NCBI RefSeq assembly: GCF_001723305.1
Contig: NZ_LPWF01000034.1
Span: 1 to 64,000, forward strand
Source of the DNA: Methyloceanibacter superfactus
GTDB taxonomy: Bacteria > Pseudomonadota > Alphaproteobacteria > Rhizobiales > Methyloligellaceae
Length of the DNA stretch: 64,000 bases
Direction: 5' to 3'
The notes under the pieces were generated by a model. It saw only the letters and a program-made list of their open reading frames with translations, was not told where the DNA came from and made no database searches. Below are positions 20,242-31,471 of the stretch, piece by piece; the stretch's first letter is position 1; every line of letters starts with the position of its first letter. A program made the translations under genes and the position numbers.

Positions 20242-21675
20242 ATGAGCGAGACTGTGATCACCCGCTTTGCGCCGTCGCCGACCGGTTACCTGCATATCGG
20301 CGGGGCCCGGACGGCGCTGTTCAACTGGCTCTACGCCAAAGCCAAGGGCGGCAAGATGCTGCTCCGCATCGAGGATACCGATCAAGCGCGCTCGACCGAG
20401 GGCGCGATCCTCGCGATTCTCGACGGCTTGCGTTGGCTCGGGATCGATTGGGACGGTGAGCCGGTCTATCAGCTGTCTCGTGCCGAGCGGCACCGGGAGA
20501 TCGCCGAGCAATTGCTTGCCGCCGGCCACGCCTACCGGTGCTACGCGACGCCGGAAGAATTGCAGGCCATGCGCGAACGTGCACGAGCGGAAGGCCGCGC
20601 ACCCGGGTATGACGGCACCTGGCGCGACCGCGACCACAGCGACGCGCCGGCGGGCATGACGCCGGCGATCCGCTTCAAGGCGCCGCGCGAGGGCGAGACC
20701 GTTATCGAGGATCGTGTGCAGGGTCGCGTGGTCTTCGCCAACAAGGATCTCGACGACCTCATTCTTCTGCGGAGCGACGGCTCGCCGACCTACATGCTCT
20801 CGGTGGTGGTCGACGATCATGACATGGGCATCACCCATGTCATCCGCGGTGACGACCACCTCACCAACGCGGCGCGCCAGACGCAGATCTTCAAGGCTCT
20901 CGGCTGGGAGACGCCGATCTATGCCCATGTGCCGCTGATCCACGGGCCCGACGGCGCCAAGCTGTCGAAGCGGCATGGGGCGCTCGGCGCCGAGGCTTAC
21001 CGCGCGATGGGCTATTTGCCCGCGGCTTTACGCAACTATCTCGTCCGGCTCGGCTGGAGTCACGGCGATGCCGAGATCATGTCGACCGAGGAGATGATCT
21101 CCTGGTTCGATCTCGATGCCATCGGCCGTTCCGCCGCGCGTTTCGACTTCGCCAAGCTCGAGAACCTGAACGGACATTACCTGCGGGCCACGCCCGATGC
21201 CGAGCTCATCGAGCATCTCAAGGCGCTGATCCCCGACCTCCCCGAGGGCGGGTCGCTCGCCGCGCAAATCGGCGCTGACGGCTGGCAGAAACTCGAGCGC
21301 GCCATGCCGGGTTTAAAGGAACGGGCCAAGACCCTGATCGAGCTTCTCGACAGCGCCGCGTTCCTGTTCGCCACGCGGCCGCTCACCCTGGACGACGGGG
21401 CCCTGAAGCAGCTCGACGCCCAGGGCCGTGAAACGCTAGCGGCGCTCCTTCCCGCGCTCCAGGGGGTCGAGTCGTGGACGCCCCAGGCGCTGGAGGCTTG
21501 TGTACGGGGTTTCGCCGAGGCGACAGGCCGGAAGCTCGGCAAGGTGGCCCAGCCGCTGCGCGCTGCGTTGACCGGCCGCGCGACCTCGCCAGGCATCTTC
21601 GACGTGCTTGAGGTTCTGGGTCGCGATGAAGCTTTGGGCCGGATCGGCGACCAGGTTGGGCTAGGACATGCTTAA
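20242..21675 (+). CDS. gltX: Glutamate--tRNA ligase
   Basis: Class I aminoacyl-tRNA synthetase that charges tRNA-Glu. The protein is 477 aa. The HIGH-type motif reads [13 protein letters not shown] near residue 20 and the KMSKS-type motif is KLSKRHGA near residue 240. The C-terminal anticodon-binding domain is complete. Alphaproteobacteria often carry two GltX-type enzymes, one mischarging tRNA-Gln for the amidotransferase route; which this is cannot be decided from the sequence alone. It is divergent from comEC, and gltA follows 154 nt downstream. Intact. Confidence 0.96.
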   Translation: MSETVITRFAPSPTGYLHIGGARTALFNWLYAKAKGGKMLLRIEDTDQARSTEGAILAILDGLRWLGIDWDGEPVYQLSRAERHREIAEQLLAAGHAYRCYATPEELQAMRERARAEGRAPGYDGTWRDRDHSDAPAGMTPAIRFKAPREGETVIEDRVQGRVVFANKDLDDLILLRSDGSPTYMLSVVVDDHDMGITHVIRGDDHLTNAARQTQIFKALGWETPIYAHVPLIHGPDGAKLSKRHGALGAEAYRAMGYLPAALRNYLVRLGWSHGDAEIMSTEEMISWFDLDAIGRSAARFDFAKLENLNGHYLRATPDAELIEHLKALIPDLPEGGSLAAQIGADGWQKLERAMPGLKERAKTLIELLDSAAFLFATRPLTLDDGALKQLDAQGRETLAALLPALQGVESWTPQALEACVRGFAEATGRKLGKVAQPLRAALTGRATSPGIFDVLEVLGRDEALGRIGDQVGLGHA

Positions 21676-21829
21676 CATTTGAGCATGCTTCAATGTTGCG
21701 CTGCGGTAGATTCAACGCGATTATGCGGCAATGCAATAAACGTGTGTTACAGATCAGGAGCGCTGCCCGAAGTGATAGGTCTTGGCGCGTTTCGATCAGA
21801 TTCCCCCTAGGGGGGCAGGAGGCTTGGAC

Positions 21830-23146
21830 ATGAGCGTCGCAGAGGAATATCGGGCCAACGAGACCGATGAGGCGTCCCTCACCGTAAGGGGCGCGCGGCA
21901 CGATTTGCCGATCCGGCGTGGCACGATCGGTCCGGATGTCATCGACATCAACACGCTGTATCAGGACAGCGGCTGCTTCACCTATGACCCGGGCTTCACC
22001 TCGACGGCGAGCTGCGAGTCAAAGATCACCTATATCGACGGCGATAAGGGCATTCTCCTCTATCGCGGCTATCCCATCGATCAGTTGGCCGAGAACTGCA
22101 CGTTCCTCGAGACGGCGTATCTGCTGCTCTACGGGGAACTGCCGAAGGCCGAGCAGTACGAGGGCCTCAAGGAGCGCATCACCAAGCACACGATGGTGCA
22201 CGAACAGATGAACCGGTTCTACACCGGCTTCCGCCGTGACGCGCATCCCATGGCCGTCATGGTCGGTGTCGTTGGCGCGCTATCGGCCTTCTATCACGAC
22301 TCCATCGACATCAAGGATCCGCGGCAGCGCGAGATGGCAAGCATCCGCATGATCGCCAAGATGCCGACGATCGCAGCCATGGCTTACAAATATTCGGTCG
22401 GTCAGCCCTTCGTGTATCCTAAGAACGATCTCGATTACTCGGCGAACTTCCTCAGGATGTGTTTTGCCGTCCCGTGCGAGGAATATCAGGTCGATCCGGT
22501 GCTGGCGCGGGCGATGCGGCGCATTTTCATTCTCCACGCCGACCATGAGCAGAACGCCTCGACGTCGACCGTCCGGCTTGCGGGATCGTCGGGCGCCAAT
22601 CCCTTTGCCTGTATCTCGGCGGGCATCGCCTGTCTGTGGGGCCCGGCGCATGGCGGCGCCAACGAGGCCGCGCTGACGATGCTGGAGGAAATCGGCTCGG
22701 TCGACCGCATCCCCGAATACATCAAGCGCGCCAAAGACAAGAACGATTCGTTCCGGCTCATGGGCTTTGGTCATCGCGTCTACAAGAACTACGATCCGCG
22801 GGCGAAGATCATGCAGAAGACCTGCCATGAGGTGCTCGACGCGGTTGGGCACCACGACGATCCGATCCTGAAGGTGGCGATGGAGCTGGAGCGCATCGCG
22901 CTCTCCGACGACTATTTCGTCCAGAAGAAGCTGTATCCGAATATCGACTTCTACTCGGGGATCACGCTCAAGGCTCTCGGCTTCCCGACCGACATGTTCA
23001 CGGTGCTGTTCGCCATTGCCCGCACGGTGGGTTGGATCGCGCAGTGGATGGAAATGATCGAGGATCCTTCGCAGCGCATCGGCCGGCCGCGTCAGCTGTA
23101 TACCGGCGCCCCCGAGCGTGCCTACGTGCCGGTTGAGGCCCGCTAG
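21830..23146 (+). CDS. gltA: Citrate synthase (type I)
   Basis: Condenses acetyl-CoA and oxaloacetate at the entry to the TCA cycle. From ATG 21830 the protein is 438 aa, the size of the hexameric, NADH-sensitive type I enzymes of Gram-negative bacteria. Active-site regions are visible: the histidine in [12 protein letters not shown], the histidine in [12 protein letters not shown], and the [13 protein letters not shown] segment. A strong GGGGGGCAGGAGG ribosome site lies at 21810-21822, directly after a CCCCC-TA-GGGGG palindrome (21803-21814). It is convergent with lpxI; the two stops are 37 nt apart. Confidence 0.97.
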   Translation: MSVAEEYRANETDEASLTVRGARHDLPIRRGTIGPDVIDINTLYQDSGCFTYDPGFTSTASCESKITYIDGDKGILLYRGYPIDQLAENCTFLETAYLLLYGELPKAEQYEGLKERITKHTMVHEQMNRFYTGFRRDAHPMAVMVGVVGALSAFYHDSIDIKDPRQREMASIRMIAKMPTIAAMAYKYSVGQPFVYPKNDLDYSANFLRMCFAVPCEEYQVDPVLARAMRRIFILHADHEQNASTSTVRLAGSSGANPFACISAGIACLWGPAHGGANEAALTMLEEIGSVDRIPEYIKRAKDKNDSFRLMGFGHRVYKNYDPRAKIMQKTCHEVLDAVGHHDDPILKVAMELERIALSDDYFVQKKLYPNIDFYSGITLKALGFPTDMFTVLFAIARTVGWIAQWMEMIEDPSQRIGRPRQLYTGAPERAYVPVEAR

Positions 23147-23183
23147 AGGCGGTTCTCTTCCGGGGGGCCGTCCGGCAATAGAG

Positions 23184-24089
23184 CTAATCGGCGGCGGGGT
23201 CCCAGCGCTCTCCGAATAAGAACAGCTTGCTCTCGTTCGCGGCCTTGATCGTGGCGTCGCGCTCGGCCATCAGCACGTGGCCTGCAGCCATGGCGATGCC
23301 GGAGAGGCCGGCCGCCGCCGCCAAACGTACCGTCTTCGGACCGATCGTCGGCATGTCGACGCGCTCTTCCTGTCCAGGCTTCGGCGCCTTGACCAGGACG
23401 CCTGCCGGGCGTGTGCCCCAGGTGCGGCCGACTTTGCGCAGCTCGGCGCAGCGCTCCAGCATACCATCGGTGCCTTCGGCCGCTTCCACCGCCAGCACCC
23501 GGCCCCGCGCGACGACGGCGCACTGCCCGACATCGAGACGTCCGAGGGCGCGCACGACCTTGAACGCGGCTTCGATGTCGCTCGCATCTTCAGCGGATGG
23601 CGCCTTAGTGGTGAGCTTGCCTTCCTGGGCCAAGAGCTCCGGCGCCACATCGCCTGCGCCATGCACATGATAGCCCTTCTCCTCGAAGAAGCGTACGACG
23701 CGCGACAACACATGGTCGTCGCCGCCTTTGGCCAAGCTCAGCAGGAACGGCAATGTCTTGATGGCGCCGATATCGAGCCGGACATTGCCGAAGTCGGGAC
23801 GGTTCACGCCGCCGATAATCACGAGATCCTTGCAAGCATGGCTCTCGAGGGCTGCGAACAGCTTGCCGATTTCGCCCCATTTGATCCAGGTGTGGGAAAA
23901 GCCTTCGACTTCCTCGTGCGCCTCGCCCCGGATCGCCACGACGTGGACAGGCACACCATGGGCGATAGCAAGCTCGGCGAGAACGCGGGGTAGCGGTCCC
24001 TGCCCGGCGATGATGCCCAACGGGCCGGAAAGTTTGGTTAGTTCGGGCACGGTCGGGGCCGCATCGTCAGCGGCTCGGCGTTGCGGCAT
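23184..24089 (-). CDS. lpxI: UDP-2,3-diacylglucosamine pyrophosphatase LpxI
   Basis: Hydrolyses UDP-2,3-diacylglucosamine to lipid X plus UMP in lipid A synthesis. LpxI is the alphaproteobacterial alternative to LpxH. The 301-aa protein has the family start LGIIAGQGPLPRVLAE and the C-terminal domain with GILVKAPKPGQE-like text (here GVLVKAPKPGQEERVDMP) and TIGPKTVRLAAAAGL. Its start overlaps the lpxA end by 23 nt. In most relatives lpxB follows directly; here the next gene is gltA on the opposite strand after 37 nt. Confidence 0.95.
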   Translation of the reverse strand: MPQRRAADDAAPTVPELTKLSGPLGIIAGQGPLPRVLAELAIAHGVPVHVVAIRGEAHEEVEGFSHTWIKWGEIGKLFAALESHACKDLVIIGGVNRPDFGNVRLDIGAIKTLPFLLSLAKGGDDHVLSRVVRFFEEKGYHVHGAGDVAPELLAQEGKLTTKAPSAEDASDIEAAFKVVRALGRLDVGQCAVVARGRVLAVEAAEGTDGMLERCAELRKVGRTWGTRPAGVLVKAPKPGQEERVDMPTIGPKTVRLAAAAGLSGIAMAAGHVLMAERDATIKAANESKLFLFGERWDPAAD

Positions 24090-24870
24090 TGTTCGGTACG
24101 CAGAATGACCGGTCTGACTCGCTCTTGATGAAGTCGATGATCTGCTTGGCGAGCGGATTCTTTGAGAACATGGCTTCGGTGTCTTTGAGTCGCTCCTTCA
24201 GCGTGCCCTCGCTCGAGAACAGCATGCGATAGGCTTGGCGGACCTCGTGAATCTGCTCGCGTGGGAAACCCTTGCGCTTCATCCCGACAATGTTGAGGCC
24301 GTTCAGATTGGCGCGGTTGCCGAGCGCCATACCGAACGGAATGAGGTCAGCGGCGACGCCGGACATCCCGCCGACGAAGGAATAAGCCCCGATGCGCACG
24401 AATTGGTGGATGGCCGAGAGGCCGCCAATGATGGCGCCGTCGCCGATTGACACATGGCCGCCGAGCGTCGCGCCGTTGACGAGCGTCACGTTGTCGCCGA
24501 GTTGGCAATCATGGGCGATATGAGAGGCGATCATCAGCAGACAGTTGTCGCCACGCGCGTGCATCAAGCCGCCTTCGGTGCCGGGGTTGATGGTGACGTT
24601 CTCGCGAATGACGGTCCCGGCGCCAACGGTGAGCGTGCTCGGTTCGTCATGGAATTTTGCGTCCTGTGGTGCTTGGCCGATGGAGGCGAAGGAAAACACC
24701 TTGCAGCCGGGACCGAGCGTGGTGTGGCCGGCGATGACGGCATGCGAGTGCGCGACCACGCCGTCACCGAGCACCACATGGGGGCCGATGACACAAAAGG
24801 GGCCGATCTGAACATTCGTTCCAAGTTGCGCGCTTGGATCGACCACGGCGGTCGGATGGATATTAGTCAT
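24067..24870 (-). CDS. lpxA: UDP-N-acetylglucosamine acyltransferase LpxA
   Basis: Transfers a hydroxyacyl chain from ACP to the 3-position of UDP-GlcNAc, the first step of lipid A synthesis. The 267-aa protein is a left-handed beta-helix of hexapeptide repeats (for example VVDPSAQLGTNVQIGPF), with the catalytic His region in ASHIAHDCQLGDN and a helical C-terminal domain. It lies 11 nt downstream of fabZ and overlaps lpxI by 23 nt. Intact. Confidence 0.97.
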   Translation of the reverse strand: MTNIHPTAVVDPSAQLGTNVQIGPFCVIGPHVVLGDGVVAHSHAVIAGHTTLGPGCKVFSFASIGQAPQDAKFHDEPSTLTVGAGTVIRENVTINPGTEGGLMHARGDNCLLMIASHIAHDCQLGDNVTLVNGATLGGHVSIGDGAIIGGLSAIHQFVRIGAYSFVGGMSGVAADLIPFGMALGNRANLNGLNIVGMKRKGFPREQIHEVRQAYRMLFSSEGTLKERLKDTEAMFSKNPLAKQIIDFIKSESDRSFCVPNNAATPSR

Positions 24871-24881
24871 GCCGTGCCGGG

Positions 24882-25349
24882 CTAGTTCTCGATGATCACG
24901 GCGCTGACCTCCGCCTCGGCGACGAGGTTTTCTTCAACGCGTGCCTGGGCGCGGAATCGCCATACGCGTCCGCGGCTGCGCATCTTTTGAACGTGATAAT
25001 GCACGGTGTCTCCCGGAACCACCGGCCGGCGAAACCGCGCCTTGTCGATCGCCATGAAATAGACGAGCGGCGGCTCCTTGAACTCATCGAGAAAGCGCAT
25101 GCACAGGGCGCCCGCGGTTTGCGCCATGCCCTCGATGAGGAGGACGCCGGGCATCACGGGATTGCCGGGAAAATGCCCCTGGAAATACGGCTCGTTGGCG
25201 GTCACGTTCTTGATGCCCACGGCAGAGCGATCCCCATCCATCTCGACGATGCGGTCGACGAGGAGGAAGGGATAGCGATGCGGCAGAAGCTTCATGATAT
25301 CGACGATCTCCGCCGTATCGAGCTTCGCATTTACCCCGCTCTCATTCAT
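24882..25349 (-). CDS. fabZ: 3-hydroxyacyl-ACP dehydratase FabZ
   Basis: Dehydrates beta-hydroxyacyl-ACP in fatty acid elongation and competes with LpxA/LpxD for the same substrates. From ATG 25349 the hot-dog-fold protein is 155 aa. The start of the family core is [14 protein letters not shown]. The catalytic His and Glu are in [19 protein letters not shown]. An upstream start at 25412 would add 21 residues without family likeness. It lies between lpxD and lpxA in the standard lipid A operon. Confidence 0.97.
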   Translation of the reverse strand: MNESGVNAKLDTAEIVDIMKLLPHRYPFLLVDRIVEMDGDRSAVGIKNVTANEPYFQGHFPGNPVMPGVLLIEGMAQTAGALCMRFLDEFKEPPLVYFMAIDKARFRRPVVPGDTVHYHVQKMRSRGRVWRFRAQARVEENLVAEAEVSAVIIEN

Positions 25350-25404
25350 ACGGACCGGCTCCTTCGATGCGGGTTCATGGCTGCTCGCCCTCCCCGCTTT
25401 GGCC

Positions 25405-26433
25405 CTAATCAAGTTTCACATCCTTACGCTCGGCCAACTGCCGCAGCACCGTCAACTCTCTGAACCACAACCGAATGGGCTTGGCCGGGGTCCCACCCCA
25501 ACGTGCGCCCGGCGGCACATGGCCCCGCACATTACTGCTCCCGGCGATCTGGGCGCCAGCGCCGATCTTTACGTGGCCGACAACACCTACCTGGCCGCCA
25601 AGCGCAACGAAATCGCCAAGCTCCGAACTGCCTGAAATACCGGTTTGCGACACAATTATGCAATGCCTTCCGATTACGACGTTGTGCCCGATTTGCACGA
25701 GATTATCAATTTTCGTGCCTTCCCCGACGATGGTGTCCCGCAGCGCTCCGCGGTCGATGGTCGAGTTGGCGCCGATTTCGACATCGTCCTGAATAATGAC
25801 CCGGCCAATTTGAGGCACTTTGAGGTGACCGGCCGAGCCCATGGCGAACCCGAACCCGTCCTGACCGATGGCCGTACCTCCGTGAATTGTGACGCGATTG
25901 CCCACCAGCGTGTGGGTGATCGTTGCATTTGGCCCTATATAGCAGTCACGCCCGACATGCACGCGATAGCCGATGACGGTCCCCGCCGCGATGGTCGTGC
26001 CGCGGCCGATCCGGGCTTCCGGGCCGATAACGGCGGCGGCTTCCACCGTGCGTCCGCTCGAGGATGGCGCTCGGATGGATATTGCCGGCACCCCCCGTTC
26101 CGTGGGCGGCCTTCGGTTTGAGGGCATCTGGATAAAACAGCGGGGCCTTGGCGAAGCCCCGATAAGGGTCGGGGTCACGAGGCGATCCGTGCCGTCCGGC
26201 ACTTTGTCGGCGAATTTGGGGGCCACCAGGCAGGCGCTGGCCCGGGTGTTGGCAAGCAGCGGCAAGTATTTCGGGTTGTCCAGAAAGGATAGATGGCCCC
26301 GCCTTGCCGCGTCGAGAGGGCGAATATCCTCGACCTCGGCATCGGCAGCGCCAATCAACTCGGAGCCGGTGGCCTCGGCGAGGGCGCGCAATGAGAACGG
26401 GCCGGCGCGCTCAAAGAATCCCGGATGTTCCAT
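25405..26433 (-). CDS. lpxD: UDP-3-O-(3-hydroxyacyl)glucosamine N-acyltransferase LpxD, with one compensating indel pair
   Basis: Adds the second hydroxyacyl chain (N-linked) in lipid A synthesis. From ATG 26433 ([15 protein letters not shown]) the protein is 342 aa. It has an N-terminal uridine-binding domain and then a left-handed beta-helix of hexapeptide repeats; the catalytic His is in the [10 protein letters not shown] region. Between about 26166 and 26058 the frame is wrong: the family-like text [17 protein letters not shown] and [10 protein letters not shown] lies in another frame. One missing base near 26166 and one extra near 26055 restore it. An ATG at 26469 is an alternative, longer start. 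Confidence 0.93.
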   Translation of the reverse strand: MEHPGFFERAGPFSLRALAEATGSELIGAADAEVEDIRPLDAARRGHLSFLDNPKYLPLLANTRASACLVAPKFADKVPDGTDRLVTPTLIGASPRPRCFIQMPSNRRPPTERGVPAISIRAPSSSGRTVEAAAVIGPEARIGRGTTIAAGTVIGYRVHVGRDCYIGPNATITHTLVGNRVTIHGGTAIGQDGFGFAMGSAGHLKVPQIGRVIIQDDVEIGANSTIDRGALRDTIVGEGTKIDNLVQIGHNVVIGRHCIIVSQTGISGSSELGDFVALGGQVGVVGHVKIGAGAQIAGSSNVRGHVPPGARWGGTPAKPIRLWFRELTVLRQLAERKDVKLD

Positions 26434-26500
26434 CAAATCTCCAGCGGCCGGCTTCGCAGCATGAACCATGGCGCGAAGCCATAAACCGAACTGGCTTCTT

Positions 26501-28900
26501 TTAGAAGTTTGTTGAGGCGCCGAAGCGGAAAAGTTCGGTCTTGTCGAAGTCTGCCTTGAGCAGTGCATCGGCGATATCGGCCCTGAGCGGGCCAAGCGGG
26601 GACTGCCAAATAATGCTGAAGCCGGTGGATAGGCGGATGTCGGAGCTATCGAAAATGAAGCTCCCCTCACCCTTGGGCGGCGCCGGGTAGACGGCATCGA
26701 TTGCCGACTGGCTCGGCTCCCAAAGCGAACCGGCGTCGACGAAGATGGCGCCCTGCATACCAAGGTTATCGGGGACCATGGGCAAGGGGAAACGGAGCTC
26801 CGCGGTCGTTGCCCAGAAATACTTGCCGCCGAGAGCGTCGCGCTGACAGGTGTTTCTCGACAAACGCTTGCCGGTTGTCGGATTTTCGCAGGCATCGCGT
26901 GGTCCATAACCGGCCCGCTCGAAGCCGCGGATCGTTTCGCCGCCCTTGAAGAAGAGATCGCTTAGGCGAAGGTCGTCGCCACCCCAACCTTCGATCGCGC
27001 CGCCCTGCACGCGGCCGACGAGCGTGATCTTGTTGGTGATGGGGTAATAACCGCGCGTGTCCACGACCGAGCGAATGTAGTTCACGTCGCCGCCAACGCC
27101 GGCAAAGTCCTGGGAGAAGGAGGCGAAGATGCCGCTGCTAGGCGACTGGGGCAGGTTGCGGGTATCGTAGGCGACCGTATAGCCGACGCTGGAGACGTTC
27201 ACAGCGCCTTCGTCAGCAGCTTGCTTAACGGCCAGCGAGGCGTTGTTGGACACGTCGTAGATCTCTTGCTGATTGAACCTGTAGCGCAAACCCATTTGGG
27301 TGTTGTCCGCAATGGGGAAGCCCACGCGAAGATTGCCGCCGGCGTCTCTTTGGTTGAAGGACGCGGCATCCTGCAGGTTGACGTCCTTATAGAAGAGGTC
27401 GAAGCCGGCCGCCATGTTGCGGTCGAGGAAGTTCGGCTCGGTGAAACTGAAATCGACCTGAGCGCGGTCGAGGCTTCCCGAGAAGCCGAGGCGGACATAC
27501 TGGCCCTTACCCATAAGGTTGCGCTCGGTGATGCTGACGTCGCCAATGACGCCTTCCTGCGTGGAGTAACCCACACCGAAGGACAGTTCGCCGGTTGGCT
27601 GCTCCACCACGTTGACCACGAGAATGACCCTATCGGGGGCGCTCCCGGGCTCGGTTTCAATATCCACCGACTTGAAGAAACCAAGCGCTCTCAATCGCTT
27701 GCGGGCCGCCTCAACGAGCAGGCGATTATACGCATCGCCCTCGGCGAGTCGGAATTGGCGCCGGATCACGCCGTCCTCGGTTCGGAAGTTGCCCACGATG
27801 TTGATACGCTCGATATAGACCCGTGGGCCCTCATCGATGACGTAGACGATATTCATGGTGTGGGTTGCCTGGTCGCGCTCGAAGCGCGGGCGAACTTGGC
27901 CAAAGGCGTAGCCCTGCTCGGAGACCAGCACGGTCAAGGCTTCGACCGTCTTCTCGACCTTCTCCGCATTATAGCGACGCCCTGGCTTTGTCAGGATCCC
28001 GCCGCGCAGGGCCTCGATGTTCAGCGAGGGCAGCGCGCTTTCGATGTCGACATAGCCGAAGCGGTAGCGCTCCCCTTCCTCGATGGTGAAGGTGATGAAG
28101 AAGCCGCGGCCGTCGCGGTCGAGGTCGGCGGTTGCCGAGACGATGCGGACATCGGCGTAGCCGTTCTTGAGGTAGAACTGGCGCAACAACTCGCGGTCGA
28201 GATTCAGCCGGTCTGGATCGTAGATGTTGGTGTTCTTGAGGAAGCTCAAGAAGTTCGTCCGCGTCGTGGTGATGACGAAGCGGAGCTGCGAATCGCTGAA
28301 GGCCTGATTGCCGATGAAATTGATGGCGCGGACTTTCGTGGTCGGGCCTTCATTGATCTCGAAGACGACGTCAATTCTGTTGTTGTCGAGATTGATAATC
28401 TTCGGGTCGACCTGGGCCGCGTAAAGGCCCTGGCGGCGGTAGAGGTTGAGGATGCGCTGGACGTCCGCCTGGACACGCGCTCGGGTGTAAACGGCGCGCG
28501 GCTTAAGTTGGACCTCGGAGGCAAGGGTGGCGTCCTCGATCTCCCGGTTCCCCTCGAAGGCGACCCGATTCACGATGGGATTTTCCACCACGATGACGAT
28601 GATGGTGCCGCCCTGCCGCCTGATCCGCACGTCTTGGAACAGGCCTGTGGCGAACAGGGTTTTCAGGGACTGATCGATTTCGGCGGGATTGTACGTATCG
28701 CCGGATGAGAAGGTCAGATAGGAGCGGACCGTTTCCGGCTCCACCCGCCGATTACCCTCGACCACGATCGAACGGATGACGGCGCTTTGGGCAACTGCGG
28801 ATAGGTCGCCAAAGCTCGCGCTGAGACCCAGCGAAAGCGGGACGCTACTAAGCACTAGGAGAGCTGCGAGCAGCCCTCTTTCCAACGTCCACCGCACCAT
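26501..28900 (-). CDS. bamA: Outer membrane protein assembly factor BamA
   Basis: Central beta-barrel of the BAM complex that inserts proteins into the outer membrane. From ATG 28900 the precursor is 799 aa with a signal peptide (hydrophobic [14 protein letters not shown]). Five POTRA repeats span roughly residues 40-410, beginning with [17 protein letters not shown]. The C-terminal Omp85 barrel ends in FRFGASTNF with the terminal Phe required for barrel recognition. An upstream ATG (28954) would place 18 residues before the signal and is rejected. It lies 149 nt after rseP and 67 nt before lpxD. Intact, which contrasts with several neighbours. Confidence 0.97.
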   Translation of the reverse strand: MVRWTLERGLLAALLVLSSVPLSLGLSASFGDLSAVAQSAVIRSIVVEGNRRVEPETVRSYLTFSSGDTYNPAEIDQSLKTLFATGLFQDVRIRRQGGTIIVIVVENPIVNRVAFEGNREIEDATLASEVQLKPRAVYTRARVQADVQRILNLYRRQGLYAAQVDPKIINLDNNRIDVVFEINEGPTTKVRAINFIGNQAFSDSQLRFVITTTRTNFLSFLKNTNIYDPDRLNLDRELLRQFYLKNGYADVRIVSATADLDRDGRGFFITFTIEEGERYRFGYVDIESALPSLNIEALRGGILTKPGRRYNAEKVEKTVEALTVLVSEQGYAFGQVRPRFERDQATHTMNIVYVIDEGPRVYIERINIVGNFRTEDGVIRRQFRLAEGDAYNRLLVEAARKRLRALGFFKSVDIETEPGSAPDRVILVVNVVEQPTGELSFGVGYSTQEGVIGDVSITERNLMGKGQYVRLGFSGSLDRAQVDFSFTEPNFLDRNMAAGFDLFYKDVNLQDAASFNQRDAGGNLRVGFPIADNTQMGLRYRFNQQEIYDVSNNASLAVKQAADEGAVNVSSVGYTVAYDTRNLPQSPSSGIFASFSQDFAGVGGDVNYIRSVVDTRGYYPITNKITLVGRVQGGAIEGWGGDDLRLSDLFFKGGETIRGFERAGYGPRDACENPTTGKRLSRNTCQRDALGGKYFWATTAELRFPLPMVPDNLGMQGAIFVDAGSLWEPSQSAIDAVYPAPPKGEGSFIFDSSDIRLSTGFSIIWQSPLGPLRADIADALLKADFDKTELFRFGASTNF

Positions 28901-29049
28901 TACTGGTGTCTTCCCCTCAAGCCGACCCCGTGGGCAAATCGCCCTAGGCCTCAACTGGCCACTCGTTTGTGGCCGATTTTTGGTAGCCTTTTTTCACGAC
29001 GACGGGGACCTCGCGGTCCCCGCTAGTAGCCCCGTCCTGCAACCCCCGA

Positions 29050-30195
29050 TCAGAGAAACTTCAAGTGAATCAGGTCATTCCAGGTCGCGAAGATCATTAG
29101 CATGAGAACGAAGGCTAGGCCAATGCGGAAACCGATCTCTTGAGTGGATTCGCTGAGCGGCCTGCCTCTTAGTGCCTCGATACCGTAAAACAGAAGATGT
29201 CCGCCATCGAGCATCGGTATCGGGAACAGATTTATTAGGCCAATACTTACCGAGATGATGGCTGCGAGGTTGAGAAGCGCAACAAATCCGGCGGTTGCCA
29301 CTTGACCCGATACTTGGGCAATACGGATCGGGCCGCCCAGTTGATCGGCGGCCTCCCTCCCCGTTACCACGTCGTACAGATAGCCAAGGGATCGGGAGAC
29401 CACGAAATAGCATTCCTTGACCGCCATGACGAAAGCTGTGGCCGGGTTGTGGCGCTCCAATGTCCAATCGTCGGGTGAGGCGCTGCGCTGAATCCCGAGC
29501 AGGCCAATCCGCATGGTGTTGCCGAATCGGTCGGTGATTTCCTTGCGTTCGGGCGAGGCGTCGAGCTCCACGTTCTTCCCGTCGCGGTCAACGACGAAAT
29601 GCAGGCTTTGCTCGGGGCTCATGGCCACGATGCGCTGCATCGCCGTGAAATTGTCGATCGCGGTCCCGTCGATGCTGATGACGCGGTCGCCCGGCTGGAA
29701 GCCGGCGCGCTCGGCGGCGCTCCCCGGGGTGATCGCATCGACCTTAGCGGCGGTAATTCTCTCGCCGAAGACGCTGAAAATGGCCGTAAAGATGAGAATT
29801 GCGAGGACGAAATTCGCGATGGGTCCTGCCGCGACAATGGCTGCGCGTTGCGCCAGCGTCTTGCCTTGGAAGCTGCGCTTGCGCTCCGCCTCGGGAAGCG
29901 CCTCGAAGGCCTTGCGCCCCGACGCACTGGCGACATTCTCGTCGTCGATAAACTTCACGTAGCCGCCGAGCGGGATCCAAGAGACCCGCCAGCGCGTGCC
30001 TTTGCGGTCATAGAATCCGAAGATCTCGGGCCCAAAGCCGATCGAGAACACTTTCACCGCAACGCCGCACCACCGGGCCACCAAGAAGTGCCCGAGCTCG
30101 TGGATGAAAACCACGATGGTCAGCACGAAAAGGAAGGGAATGAGGTAGTGGAGGAGTGTGTCGCCGAGGCCAGTCAGCAGATTTATCGTATCCAT
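29050..30195 (-). CDS. rseP: Site-2 metalloprotease RseP
   Basis: Intramembrane zinc protease that cleaves membrane-bound anti-sigma factors and leftover signal peptides. The 381-aa protein has the HExxH zinc motif at residues 32-36 (HELGH) in the first membrane helix, one PDZ domain in the middle (GSAAERAGFQPGDRVISIDG), and the third metal-ligand motif MLDGGHLL in a C-terminal helix. E. coli RseP has two PDZ domains; one is normal for this group. It sits between dxr and bamA. Intact. Confidence 0.96.
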   Translation of the reverse strand: MDTINLLTGLGDTLLHYLIPFLFVLTIVVFIHELGHFLVARWCGVAVKVFSIGFGPEIFGFYDRKGTRWRVSWIPLGGYVKFIDDENVASASGRKAFEALPEAERKRSFQGKTLAQRAAIVAAGPIANFVLAILIFTAIFSVFGERITAAKVDAITPGSAAERAGFQPGDRVISIDGTAIDNFTAMQRIVAMSPEQSLHFVVDRDGKNVELDASPERKEITDRFGNTMRIGLLGIQRSASPDDWTLERHNPATAFVMAVKECYFVVSRSLGYLYDVVTGREAADQLGGPIRIAQVSGQVATAGFVALLNLAAIISVSIGLINLFPIPMLDGGHLLFYGIEALRGRPLSESTQEIGFRIGLAFVLMLMIFATWNDLIHLKFL

Positions 30196-30244
30196 AAGTG
30201 AGGCCTACCTTAACTTTGGGGCGTTATCTAGCCCCCATGGGGGC

Positions 30245-31464
30245 TTATGCAAACCGTGCGAGCCAGCCCCGCGCACGCGACCGGGCTTCCTCATCGATCT
30301 CGAGCACGTCGTCGGCGTCTTGGGGCGCGAGGCCGATCAAATCGCCGCAGGCCAGAAGCGTCGACTCGACCAGCCCGGCGATGGCCAGGAAGCCGAGACG
30401 CTTGGCGAGAAACGCTTCCACGGCGACCTCATTGGCGGCGTGAACACCGTGCCGGCGCTGCCGCCGGCCGCGAGGACTTCCTTGGCCAGGCGCAATGCGG
30501 GGAAACGCTCGAGATCCGGCGCTTCGAAGGTCAAGGCGCCGATCTCCGCCAAATCGAGGCGCTGGTTGGGAACGTGCATGCGCTCGGGCCAGGCGAGGCT
30601 GTAGGCGATGGGCGTCCGCATGTCGGGGCAGCTGAGCTGCGCCAGCACGGCGCCGTCGCTCATATAGACGAGGCAGTGGACGATGGATTGCGGATGGACG
30701 AGCACGTCGAGCTTGTCGGGAGAAAGCGCAAAGAGATGATGCGCCTCGAGAAGCTCCATCCCCTTGTTCATGAGCGAGGCGGAATCGATCGTGACCTTCG
30801 GTCCCATGGACCAGTTCGGATGATTGAGCGCCTGCTCGGGCCCGGCATCCGCCATCTGTTTAAGGGTCCACGTGCGGAACGGGCCGCCGGATGCAGTCAG
30901 ACAGACCCGTTCGATGCGCTCCGGCGCCGTGCCGGTCATGGCCTGCAGCGCCGCCGAGTGCTCCGAATCCACCGGCAGCAGCGTCGTGCCGTACTTCGCC
31001 ACCTCGGCCATGAAGATGGCGCCGGCGGAGACGAGACATTCCTTGTTAGCGAGGGCCGTCGATGTGCCTTGGCGCACGGCGCGCAGTGTCGGCTTGAGGC
31101 CGGCGGCACCGACGATCGCCGCCATTACCCAATCGGCTGGGCCGGCAAGCGCCTCGAGCAGAGCGCCCTCTCCGGCCGCCGTCTCGATGCCGGTCCCGGC
31201 GAGCGCGGCTTTCAAGTTCGCGTGGCAGGTCTCGTCGGCGATCACCGCAACTTCGGCGCGGTGCTCGATCGCCATCTCGGCCAGCCGCGTCACGTTCCGG
31301 CAGCCGGTGAGAGCGACCACCTCGTAGCTGTCCGGATCGCGACCGACGAGGTCGAGCGTGCTCTCGCCGATCGAGCCGGTGGCGCCGAGGACCGAAATTC
31401 GCCGCGGCTGCGCCGTGGTGCGTGGCGTGGGTTGCGGGGATCTTGCTGAAGCAGACAGGGTCAA
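30245..31464 (-). CDS. dxr: 1-deoxy-D-xylulose 5-phosphate reductoisomerase, one frameshift
   Basis: Second enzyme of the MEP pathway for isoprenoid precursors. The NADPH site ISVLGATGSIGESTLDL is near the N-terminus, followed by ANKECLVSAG, the metal-binding DSEHSAALQ, and the active-site loop with SGGPFR and HPNWSMGPKVTIDSA. After AGGSAGTVF the frame is lost. The true C-terminus (AANEVAVEAFLAKRLGFL through EEARSRARGWLARFA) reads in another frame to TAA 30245-30247, so one base is missing near 30441. Repaired length is 406 aa. A TTG at 31464 is the probable start, preceded by TAGAGGCG; it lies 7 nt after the cdsA stop. Essential, so a consensus error is the likely cause. Confidence 0.9.
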
Positions 31465-31471
31465 GACGCCT

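Noticed and set aside
21803-21814. CCCCC-TA-GGGGG palindrome before gltA as an operator or thermosensor
   Set aside because: The 2-nt centre cannot form a loop and the right arm is simply part of the G-rich ribosome site; no further support.
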